From: Sipunculus nudus
Lineage: Eukaryota > Annelida > Sipuncula > Golfingiida > Sipunculidae
Reading direction: 5' to 3'
Assembly: GCA_026874595.1 (NCBI GenBank)
Contig: CM049317.1
Span: forward strand, 48,506,401 to 48,570,400
Length of the DNA stretch: 64,000 bases
The notes under the pieces are model-generated. The model saw only the letters and a list, made by a program, of their open reading frames with translations. It made no database searches and was not told where the DNA came from. A program made the translations under genes and the position numbers. This document shows positions 11,898 through 23,000 of the stretch, one piece after another. Within the stretch, counting starts at the first letter, position 1. Each line of letters starts with the position of its first letter.

Positions 11898-12660
11898 ACA
11901 CTCAAAAACAGATTGGTTGAATCAACCACAAAATTGGTTGATTCCAACCAATTTAATTGGTCAAAATATGTCTAAACAATTTATTGTTTAAAACAACCAA
12001 TTTAATTTGGTCGTAATCAAACAACAGGTATTGGTCAAATCAACCTATATATTGTTCAGAGCAACCAACACAGCTGATCATTTAAACCAACAAAATTGGT
12101 GTGTTTGACCAAAATAATTTCGTTATTCTCAACCGATATTCTTTGGTTGAGAGGTCAACCAAAACAAATTGGTTAAATCCAATAATAAATTGGTCACATG
12201 AACCAATTCAAATTGGTCAGACTAGTGGACACATTTATATGTGCACTGCTACTTTCAGTCCCCTTTTCAACCGTTTTTTTTTCTTCTTCAGATTGATTGG
12301 GAGTCTTCTTGTAATTCTTTCTTTAGTTTCGGGTACGGTTGCTCTGGTGTGGGTTTCAAGGGGAAACACAAAGTCCGCCCCGGTGGAATCGAACCTATGA
12401 CCGCTCGCGTACAAGTCTGACGTTTTGCCCCTCAGCCAGTGAACCAATATTTTGGTTATCAATTGATCAATAAATTGGTTAAACCTAAATACAGTATGTT
12501 TATTCCGTTAACCAATTAAAATAGGTCAAAACAACCAACTGCTTTGGTTAGTACTTTAACAATGCATTGGTTAAGATAAACAATATCTTGGTTAAAACAA
12601 CCAAAACTGGCTGAACCAATTAAATTGATTATATATTTAACCAATCTGTTTTTTGAGTGT
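11898..12660. mobile_element. Foldback-like inverted-repeat element filled with ACCAAT/ATTGGT boxes
   Basis: Ends are inverted: ACACTCAAAAACAGATTGGT at 11898 and its complement ending at 12660 (one extra A in the A run). The interior is packed with ACCAA and TTGGT words, many in palindromic pairs such as ACCAATTTAATTGGT, on both sides of a nested SINE at about 12250-12450. Flanking 8-mers TATAATTA and TATCATCA agree at 6 of 8 positions if the ends are taken as CACTC...GAGTG; this is only suggestive of a target duplication. No transposase ORF, so it is non-autonomous. Confidence 0.75.
12250..12450 (-). mobile_element. tRNA-derived SINE nested in the foldback element
   Basis: On the minus strand a pol III B box GGTTCGATTCC (12395-12385) follows an A-box-like TGGCTGAGGGG (about 12438-12428) at tRNA spacing, then a non-tRNA body with a TTTCCCCTTGAAACCC segment. 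It interrupts the ACCAAT-box array, which resumes on both sides, so it inserted after that element. The SINE family was not identified, and boundaries are approximate. Confidence 0.75.
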
Positions 12661-13600
12661 ATCATCATATATATAGAACTTTACTTTTTTACTCTTACAT
12701 TTGAAACCAGTCAAGTTTATAACAAAAGACACATATCAATATGTCGATCAGCTCATATGTCCAGCATTCTCGATATAGCAAAATGTAGTCATTATTTTTT
12801 TTATTTATATATAAAAAAGGATCATATAGCCACGGAGTTTAGCTGTTTTTTATATCAACGGACAATTTAACAAAGCATGTTCATTATGGAAGAAATTATA
12901 CTGCCTTTAGCTATATATACAGGCAATATGGCACATATCAGAATAATATATACATTTCCAACCTCATTAGCGCCACCTCTTCCCGCCGATTTACACTGAG
13001 TGGTCGGGTTCAGTATATACATCGACAGAATCATTTTTAGAACATTTAAAAATACGTACGGTTCATCAATCTTTAATGGTGCCCGTAGTGAAGTTACTTC
13101 CAGGGCCACGGACTTTATTTAAATTTTACTTAATTGGCAGAACTGTTAAAATTGATTCGGTTAATAGCCCCGACCATCGCTATAGCACGTAAAATCACTT
13201 TTTGCTTAATGAAGGCTACTTGATGCTCATATAAGAGCCTCAAAAGGTATATGTTTTCTCGGTTATCTCAGTTCAAGTTGAAGTTGACCACAGGGGCTCA
13301 AAACTGAGTCCATCCACCTATGATGGTAACTTGAATATGTGAATGAACCATACAGTTTTATTAATCTTTATGGGCAGAAATTATAAGAGCCTCGCATATA
13401 AATATTAACATTGAAAATTAATGACATTTTATGGGCATGCAAGATTTGAAGACGTTTAACAGTACCTGTGGATTTCCTGTAATGCAATTTTAATGCTCTG
13501 TCTGGAGAGTACCTGGGTATGAGAGACCCAAATTACCCGTGAGTGGGAACAGGCCGGGGGTAAAGTTTGTTAAGCGGGCTTATTTATTTCGACAACAGAA
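12661..13600 (+). promoter_or_regulatory. LNPK 5' flank and probable 5' UTR
   Basis: This stretch ends at the LNPK start codon. It has no recognisable exon. A pyrimidine-rich tract ending in ACAACAG just before 13599 could be a splice acceptor for an upstream untranslated exon, so the transcription start may lie further left. No TATA box was assigned. The minus-strand ORF at 12867-13109 has no recognised domain. Confidence 0.35.
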
Positions 13601-13627
13601 ATGGGGGCTATATTTTCTAGATGGCGG
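13601..13627 (+). CDS. LNPK: LNPK exon 1 (residues 1-9)
   Basis: Encodes MGAIFSRWR, matching the lunapark N-terminus, and ends at donor GTGAGT in phase 0. Gly2 and Ser6 fit the N-myristoylation pattern. At 27 coding bases it is too short for ordinary ORF detection. Confidence 0.88.
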
Positions 13628-16600
13628 GTGAGTGTTGAATCATTTGAATACGATTCTTACTATTTAATGGTTATACTGGTATGAAGTGCTGTCCTTTATC
13701 AGCTTAACGACTTGATGACATTGTTTTATTTACAAACGTTCCTAGTTTTTCCTGGAGCTTGCCAGGATCTGAGGATGTCTCGGAATCAACAGTCGACTCT
13801 GCCTTTTGACAAGAATGTAATTCTTCTCATAGGTCCATTGTCACAAGCTTTTCTTATTTTTAGCCTGTCATTTCTGTTGAATAATAATTAAAGAAGCATT
13901 TAAAATGTGTTAGAATTTTAAGAAAAGAATTTAGGTCAATAAATCATAAATTGGAAATAGAATAAAAATGTGATGGCCAGGGGTAAAGAACAGATAAATG
14001 GTGATGGATAAGATTAAGAGTATGAAACAGATGGAGGGTGTTGGACAGGAATTTGAAACAGATTGAGGGTGATGGACAGGAAAGAGGAATAGATGGAGGG
14101 TGATTGACAGTGATGAGGAACAGATGAAGGGTGATGCACATGAAGGAGAAACAGACGGAGGGTGATGGATAGGAAAGCAGAACAGATTGAAGGTGATGGA
14201 CAATGATGAGGAACAGATGGAGAATAATGGACAGTGATGAGGAACAGATGGAGGGTGATGGAAAGGGGTGAAGAACAGATTGAGAATGATGGACAGGGAT
14301 GAAGAACTAATAAAGGGAGATGGACAGGAGTAAGGAACAGATGAAGGGTGATGGATAGGATTGAGGAAAAGGTGGGGGGTTATAGACAGGCATGACGTAC
14401 AGTTGTAGAGTGATGAACAGGAAAGAGGAACAGATGGAGGGTGATGGACAGGAAAGAGGAACAGATCTGATGGAGGGTGATGAACAAGAAAAAAGAACAA
14501 ATGGAGGGTGATAGACAGGGATGAGGAACAGACAGAGGGTGATGGACAGAGATGAGGAACTGATGAAGGGAGATGGACCGGAAAAAGGAACAGATAGAGG
14601 GTGATGGATAGGAAAGAGGTACTGATTGAGGGTAATGGACAGTGATGAGGAACAGATAGATAGTGATGGACAGGGATGAAGAACTGATAAAGGGTGATGG
14701 ACAGGAATAAGGAACAGATGAAGGGTGATGGATAGGATTGAGGAAAAGGTGGGGTTGATAGACAGGCATGAGGTACAGTTGGAGACTGATGGACAGAAAA
14801 GAGGAACAGATGGAGGGTGATGGACAGGAAAAAGGATCAAATGGAGGGTGATGGACAGGGATAAGGAACAGATGGATAGTGATGGACAGGGATGAAGAAC
14901 TGATAATGGGAGATGGACTGGAGGGAGAAACATACAGAGGGTGATGGACAGGAAAGAGGAACAGATGGAGGATGATGGATAGGAAAGAGGAGCTGATTGA
15001 GGGTGATGGACAGTGATGAGAAACAGATGGAGAACTATGGACAATGATGAGGTACAGTTGGAGAGTGATGGACAGAAAGGAGGAACAGATGGAGGGTGAT
15101 GGACAGAAAAGAGGAACAGATGGAGGGTGATGGACAGAAAAAGAAGAACAGATCTGATAGAGGGTGATGTACAGGAAAAAGGAACAAATTGAGGGTAATT
15201 GACAGTGATTAAGAACAGATGGAGAATGATGGACAGAAAGAGGAATAGATGAAGGCTGATGGACAGGGATGAGGAACAGATGGATAGTGATGGACAGGGA
15301 TGAAGAACTGGTAAAGGGAGATGGACAGGAAGGATAAACAGACAGTGGATGATGGACAGGATACAGGAACAGATCTGATAGAGGGTGATGGACAGGAAAG
15401 AGGAACAAATGGAGGGTGATGGAAGGGGATAAGGAACAGATGGATAGTGATGGACTGGGATGAAGAACTGATAAAGGAAGATGAACTGGAGGGAGAAACA
15501 GATGGAGGATGATGGACAGGAAAGAGAATCAGATGGAGGGGGATGGATAGGAAAGAGGAACAGATTGAGGGTGATGGAAAGTGATGAGGAACAAATGGTG
15601 ATGGACAGGGATGAAGAACTGGTAAAGGGAGATGGACAGGAAGGAGAAACAGACAGAGGGTGATGGACAGGATAGAGGAACAGATCTGATAGAGGGTGAT
15701 GGACAGGAAAGAGGAACAAATGGAGGGTGATGTACAGTGATGAGGAACAGATGGAGAATGATGGACAGAAAGAGGAAAAGATGAAGGGTGATAGACAGGG
15801 ATGAGGAACAGATGGATAGTGATGGACAAGGATGAAGAACTGGTAAAGGGAGATGGACAGGATGGACAAACAGACAGAGGGTGATGTGCAGAGATGAGGA
15901 ACTGATAAAGGGAGATTGACAGGAAAGAGGAAAAGATGAAGGGTTCATGATGGACAGGATTGAGGAACTAATGAGGGTGGTGGACTGGATTGTGTAACAG
16001 ATGAGGGCAATAGCCTGAATTGAGGAGCAGATTGATGGTGATCAGAGTGAGTAACAGATGGAGAGTCATGGACAGGAGTGGGGAACCAAATAAGGAAGTT
16101 TGACAGGTGTGAGGCACTGATAAATGTTGATGGATAGGAATGAGGAACAGATGATGGTTGAAAGACAGGAGTGAAGAACAGATCAAGGGTGATGAAATGG
16201 AGTGAGGAACAGATGGAGGGTGATGGTCAAGAGTGAGGAGCAGATTAAGGATCTGAGGAACAGATGGACAGGAGTAAGAAATAGGTGGAAGGTAATGGAC
16301 AAGAATGAGAAACAGGTGAACGATGATGGATATGATTAAGGAACAATAGTAGTGTGATGGACAAGATTGAGTAACAGACAGAGGGTGATAGGCATGAGGA
16401 ACAGATGGAGGGCAATGTACAGGAATGGGGAACAGGAGGGACAAGACAGAAGAATAAGGTGAGGAATATGTGTATGTGTGGACCTTGATAAGGAACACAT
16501 GTAGAGCAATGGACAGGAGTGAAGAACAATTATACAGTTTGACAGACAGGGATGAGAAACATATGGAAGGAAACAGTTTGACAGACAGGGATGAGAAACA

Positions 16601-19600
16601 TATGGAAGGAGACAGTTTGACAGACAGGGATGAGAAACATATGGAAGGAGATAGACAGTGAGGAAAATAGATGGGGAGTTTTGAGGGAACTTGCTTGACA
16701 AACAGTCTCACCCTCATGATTCAAATTTTGAAGTCATCTGTTGACATTATCACTGCAGTGACTACACACAGATTGTGATAACCGAGGTGAAAGGCCTTGC
16801 AGTATACCATACTTAAGTTGTTACCTTATCTTAAAACGGTCTTAACAAGTGATTTGGCTTTAGCTGGGGAGACTGTTAAATAAAAATATTAAAAGTTGAC
16901 TGAACATCACATCAAATTACTATATGTTTTGCATATAGTGTTCCTGTCTATAAAATTTGCATGAAATCTGAAACGTAATAGCTGGGATTGCTTGTGCCCT
17001 TTTCTGAAAAAATTTAGGTACTAGGTTGCTGACAATCAGACACATGGGTCTAGACAGTTATGGTTGCATATGGTGTATGTCTGTTAAGGTGTATGTGTAG
17101 GCCCTTGTTTTTTTTTTGGAAGGGGGGGGGGTGGGTGGGAGGGGAGAAAGTAGGGCATGTCCCTGCCTTTTTTTAGGAGTAGGGGACAAAATCCTTTTTT
17201 GTCCCTTTCAGTTTCTCTTTTTAGGGGAATGAAACAGTTTAAATGCAGTGATTTCTAGATTATTTTATCATCCAGTTTATTGTTTCTTCATATTTTCCAG
17301 ATTTTGTTCAAAATTTGAGGCGTCTCATATGGAGACCATATAGGTAGGATACACCCCAATTGGCTCATTGAATCATATTTGCGTATTGCATGTTGTTCCA
17401 AGGGTTGTGAATGGTTTTGACTTATATCATATATAAATTATGAAAAAAGGTTGAAAAAATCAAGAATCACTTCTATACAGGCAAACTACATAAAATGTGG
17501 GCAAGTGAAGAAAATTATGATATTCTAGGAAGGAGGGCCTGGTGGTGGGGGGGGGGGGGCAGAGTTTCCTGAGATTTGGAGGGGGGGGGGGTTCCTTATT
17601 TTAGGGCTGGAGACTTCTGTCTTGAATTCTTGTCGATTGTCCCCGTCGCCTTCTTTCAGGAAACAAAGGCCCATGAGCCACTGTATTAAACAAGCCTATT
17701 TGCATACCAGGTATGTTAAATGTACAAGAATACAGTGTTTTCTTCTTAGAATATCATGGTATCTGCCAATATTTTGTTCTTAAACAGTTTGCTTGCTTCT
17801 GTACACATATGAGTATAGGCTTGCACAGGCAGCGATCAGTGATGTCAAATACAAACAAAGCATACACACCACCTGGTAGCCATACCACACAACTTCACAT
17901 ATCAAGATTAACTTGTGTCCAATCTGTGTTTCTTCTTTCCTATTTCTCCTTGTTTGAGAGTTGCCGCGGATGTGCAGAATTGGAACTCTAGTCATGCATG
18001 CATACCTGTTATTGTAAGCAAATATGTGTGAGCAGTATTTACTCACACACAGAACCATAACAATGTATAAATATGTGATTTGGAGATAGTAAGTCTGTGT
18101 GCCCAGATCTTTTTGTCTGGTGCCCAGATCTTTATGCTTGGAAACTCTTATATATTCAGCCAGAATGAACTAACTGCATGAGATAATGCACATATTATTT
18201 CAAATGTTTATGCACCTTTAAGTTAAATCAATGTTACAAACCACAGAACCTGATGACTTTTTTTCAATATTTTCAGAAAAAGCCATCAACAATGGAAGTT
18301 CTAGAAGGACTGCAAAAGGTAATTTATCATTTTCCCATTATTTTTGTCAAATACAAGAGCAAAAATCTGAAGTCAGTGTAATTTTACTGATTTGTAAATC
18401 CTAGCTTTAATTAAACTAAATAGATGTCACAGCATTTAGTGTGTTTAACTTGCTCCATCATGTTCTAATGATTGGCCATACTCGGCTGAAGGAACTACTG
18501 TTGTCAGTAGGGCACAAGTTGAAACATAATACAACTAGAAAATTCTGATATGACTTAACGCCAGATATTGAGGAAATCTTGAAAATGCAAGGGGTGGGCA
18601 TGGGAGGTTTCTTGTGATAATCTAGAATAAGTTTACCATGGTAGCTCAGGATATTCATTATTGTATAAATTGGTTGTAAGTTTATATACCTTACAGCAAG
18701 GTTCACCATATTTACAATCTGTCAGTCTTGTCAAGACATACATAAAATATAACATTTCTGTGCCAAAGCAGCATATATATAGGGGCCTGTACAGCCGAGA
18801 AGTAAAATGCTAAGCTCTCTCCACTGGCAACCAGGTTTCGATCCCCGGCTTTGCCATAAGAGTGTGTTGCAGTGGCCTGTCCACAGCAGGTGGTTTTCTC
18901 TGTGTTCTACGGTTTCCTCCCCCTACTGATACTACGTACCATACAACACCACCTGAGCCATGGAGAGTGCCTTGATTAGTTATAATAACTATTTGTATAA
19001 TCCATGTAAAATAAATATGTTTATATTACATTTCCATACTCTGTCCATATTTTAATTTCACACACTTTACCAGAAATTTGTGTCATATTTATCCACAAAT
19101 ATATCAGGACAGCTTCCGAGAAACCAGTTAATTGATTTTTAATATGTGCATATGTGTGCCTCCCCTGGTAAAGTATTATTGGTGATGTATTGATCTGTCA
19201 TTCATATGCACTAGCTTACAGTATTATCAGTTAACAGATGATGTATTATATAATGTATTGCTATTTTTAGCAGTGCATCATGAAATATTCAGCCTGTATT
19301 GACATCACAGACTGAGTGACTGAATTTTCAGTGTGTCCTGTCATATGAAAAAGAATGGAAAGAGTAACAAAAAAATCTTAACTCATAGTCAGTTTTATGT
19401 AACATATAACGTAAGTTGCACTTTCACAGTCTCTTAGCATGGGCTGTATATCTTCATATAATATTGAAAGGAACCTTTCAGGCTTTGGAATTATATGTTT
19501 CTGGGAATTTATTTTCTGTATATAATGTGTTTATCAATTCTTTCCACATTTAGTGTATCAGCACTGGGTCATTACATTTCCAAAATTGAATTTGTAAATT

Positions 19601-20009
19601 ATATGTATAATATATATTAGTGATAAGAATCTGGTATATGTTAAAATCATATATTATTCAATGATTGAAAGATCTATACTAGCTTGAAATATGCTGTATA
19701 GAATTATACCTAAAATATTGACCAAGTAAATAATAAATTCAGTCTAACTTATACATCATGTTGTCGATGATGCTGAAAGGTAATGACCAGGTTTTTGAAG
19801 CTTATACATTGCACAAGGTTAAGTTTTAATGTTTTTGACTGTTTTGTGCCCCATGTTTCATAAATCTCTGCAAGAATAAGAATAATTTATTAGGATAATA
19901 TGACTTCTTTAGATGTGCATATACATAATGGTTTTTGATCAGTTATGCAATCAATTTAATCGATTATGAAAGAAAACAACCCAATCATCGATTAATTGGC
20001 ACACCATTA

Positions 20010-20094
<85 letters not shown>

Positions 20095-23000
20095 TAAATA
20101 TTTTGTTTTCTGTACAGGAGATTGAATCTCTGGAGAAGCTGAAGAGGAGGAATCTGGAGAACCAGAGAGCGATGATCGGTTCTCTGATCCTTTACTCTGT
20201 TCTCATCTACGGCCTGGTGGCTGTGTTAATGTATTTCTATTACTGGCCTCGCACGTGGAAGGACCGCGCCATCTGTCTCACACCATTCCTTGTCTTCCCG
20301 GTTTTGTAGGTGATATTTAATTTGTATACATGTATCTCAAATTATGTCCTTATCACTGCAAATTTATACACTGTGGTTGGCTTTTAATTGGGAGGTTGAA
20401 AGTTCGCGATTTCTTCATTTTGAATGTTTTGTGAGGGTGTTATTTTTGTGATTGCACCAGAACCTATTTATCTAAGTACAGCAGTATTTGTATAGATCTT
20501 ATATTCAGAATGAATCCTACAGTGAGTCACTCATTACATAATTCAGTCATCAACTTGTGTCACAGTTGCGATATCCCCTGTGATTAAAAGATGTCTCACA
20601 ATAAATAATGCTTGTATGTATGGGCCAGTTTCGATACCATGCATAGATTAGGTAACTGATTAGGTTGTTTCCAGAGTTGTGTTAACTAATCTATTTATGC
20701 AGATGTATCATCCCTCCTTATTCATATTTGCTTACAGGGTATCTTATTCCTGAGGGTTTCATATTCACAGTTATTTAACATTCATGAATATTGTCAAATT
20801 AAAAACCCCTCGGGGAAAAAAAGGTAACCCCAGTTTTCAATATACCCTTACATTGTACATTCTGACTGACTGCTCACAGTGTTGGAGACAGTCGCATGAA
20901 AAATGGAATGATATATATATATATAAATATAGTAATACACATTACAAGTACAGAATAATGAAAGACAACCTGTGGTCCTCTCACATACTTATTTCAGTGT
21001 GATTGTACATATTTGTAATAGTTTGAGATAAATGGCCAAGATTTACAGCTAATTAAATTAAAATTATGCACAATTGGTTCAAGCTAAGACATAGGTTTTA
21101 AAGGTGTCTATTAACCTATCTTTTGAAAAAGAATTTATGTGATATCTGGCTACTTCTGTGTGTATATTAATGATCTGAGGGTAATTGGATCCGCCAAAAC
21201 AGAGTTTTGCGGATACTATGTTTTCAGCTGACCGCCGCCGCCGCCTCTGCGTAGGTGTCCGGAGAACTCCTCCGCAACCACTTGGCGGAATTTTACGAAA
21301 CCCGGGATTATGTTCGGGTCACACGTGAACTGTTGCGCCCCAATTTTGTTTTGACCTCTGACCTTTCCTCTCTGCCCTGTGTCCATCTGTGCATCTGTTT
21401 CCAGAAATAAACCCACATATCTCGGGAACCGTTTGACCGATCAGGAAAAAAAATTTGTACAAATGTAGCCCTTGGATAGCTTTATAACATACACAAAAAA
21501 TGGTGGTGCCACCTGCAACCATGTTTGCACAATGTCCATCTGTTCATCTGCCTAAAATTTTGCAGGTTTATACATCCTGGACAGCTTTCTTGATTTTATA
21601 ACAGGTGGTGCCACCTACATTCTAGTTTACGCTGCAGACATCAAAGCTCATATCTCAGGAACCTTTTGACTGATTTGACAAAAATGTTGCATGTGTATAG
21701 ATCTCACATAGCTCTTTATCATACACAAAACTCGAGGGGCCACCTGCAACCATTTTTGCACAGCGTCTGTCTGTTTGTCTGCCATTGGCTAAAATCACTC
21801 ATATCTCTGTAGTGGTTTGACTTATCTGCCTAAAAATTTTGCGTGTTTATACAACTTGGATAGCTTTCTAGATTAATTTGGCAGGTGGCACCACCTACAT
21901 TTTTGTTAACGCTGCAGACATTCAGGCTTATATCTCAGGACTGGTTGGACATATCCCCCTGAAATTTTGCATGTTTATAGATCTCACATAGCTGGTAATC
22001 ATACACAAAATTGGTGGCGCTACCTGCCACCATTTTTGCACAAGTCCTTCTGTTTTTCTGCTGTGGAATAAAAATCACTCATATACATGTAGTGGTTTGG
22101 CTTTTCTGCCTAAAATGTTGCATATTTATACAACTTGGACAGCTTTCTGGATTTGTGCAGGTGGCGCAACCTACATATACATTTTGGCTGCAGACATCCA
22201 TGCTAATATGCAACACACCTCCCTCTATTTCCCCTTGCTACTCAATCCATGCCTCACTTCAACCGTTCCACTCTGATTTAGGCGGATACATGTAGTCGCT
22301 TGTTGACTACCCGTATTCTAGTTATGTTTATGAAAAATTCTTATGAGGCCTTCGTGAAGGATGTATGAAATTGTTAATTAAAAATGTGTTTGTAAACAGA
22401 GCAATGTTGACAAACAGGAAAAACATGTAAACTTGGGTGGTAGGTTGCATATATGGGGAGGTAGAAAGGTCACTTTTGGCAAAACGCAATTTGCAGAGCT
22501 CTGGCTTATCTGAATTGCTGCCAGATGCCCTCGTTGAATTTGTTTTATTCTGACTGGCCCCCTCATATTATAAACACATTGATTTAAACAAAACAAGCAG
22601 CCTGTGTGCAGTGATTTTACTGGTATCCATGTTTTCTGGCCTGTTTTTATAAAAGCTCCAACGGATTCCCACTTGTTCAAAAAGGTCAGATAGGTGATTA
22701 GGCCCCTTTATGGTACAGCTAAGATTACCATGGTAGCTTCATCAATTGTAGTCTTAATACTCTTATGCAGAGAGAAAGCTGTCAGCTCTGTGATGTAGAC
22801 CCTGCTGTTAAATTGGAACTATAAATAATGATAGTGACTAATCTACTTCTCAGACTGTCTGAACTCATAACCAACACTTTAAGCATAGGCTTATTTGCAG
22901 CCTGGTAATTAGATCAAATGTGTCCTTCACTTTTCACATGTCCAGGTCACTGTCGTTATTTCATGCAAGCCTTATCAGCTGATAGATATTACACTAACAG

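Noticed and set aside
12378-12442. A tRNA gene
   Set aside because: A and B boxes are present but the arms do not pair into a cloverleaf and a non-tRNA body follows, so it is a SINE head.
8416-16690. CRISPR-like arrays
   Set aside because: The repeats are contiguous with no unique spacers and the DNA is eukaryotic.
13931-16717. Overlapping minus-strand ORFs of up to 520 codons rich in Ser/Pro/Cys/His
   Set aside because: All are readings of the 31-bp minisatellite; several frames are open at once, the repeat is not a multiple of three, and they lie antisense in an LNPK intron.
20306-20309. LNPK ending at the TAG after exon 3
   Set aside because: GTAGGT is a good donor and exon 4 continues the second membrane segment in the right phase.
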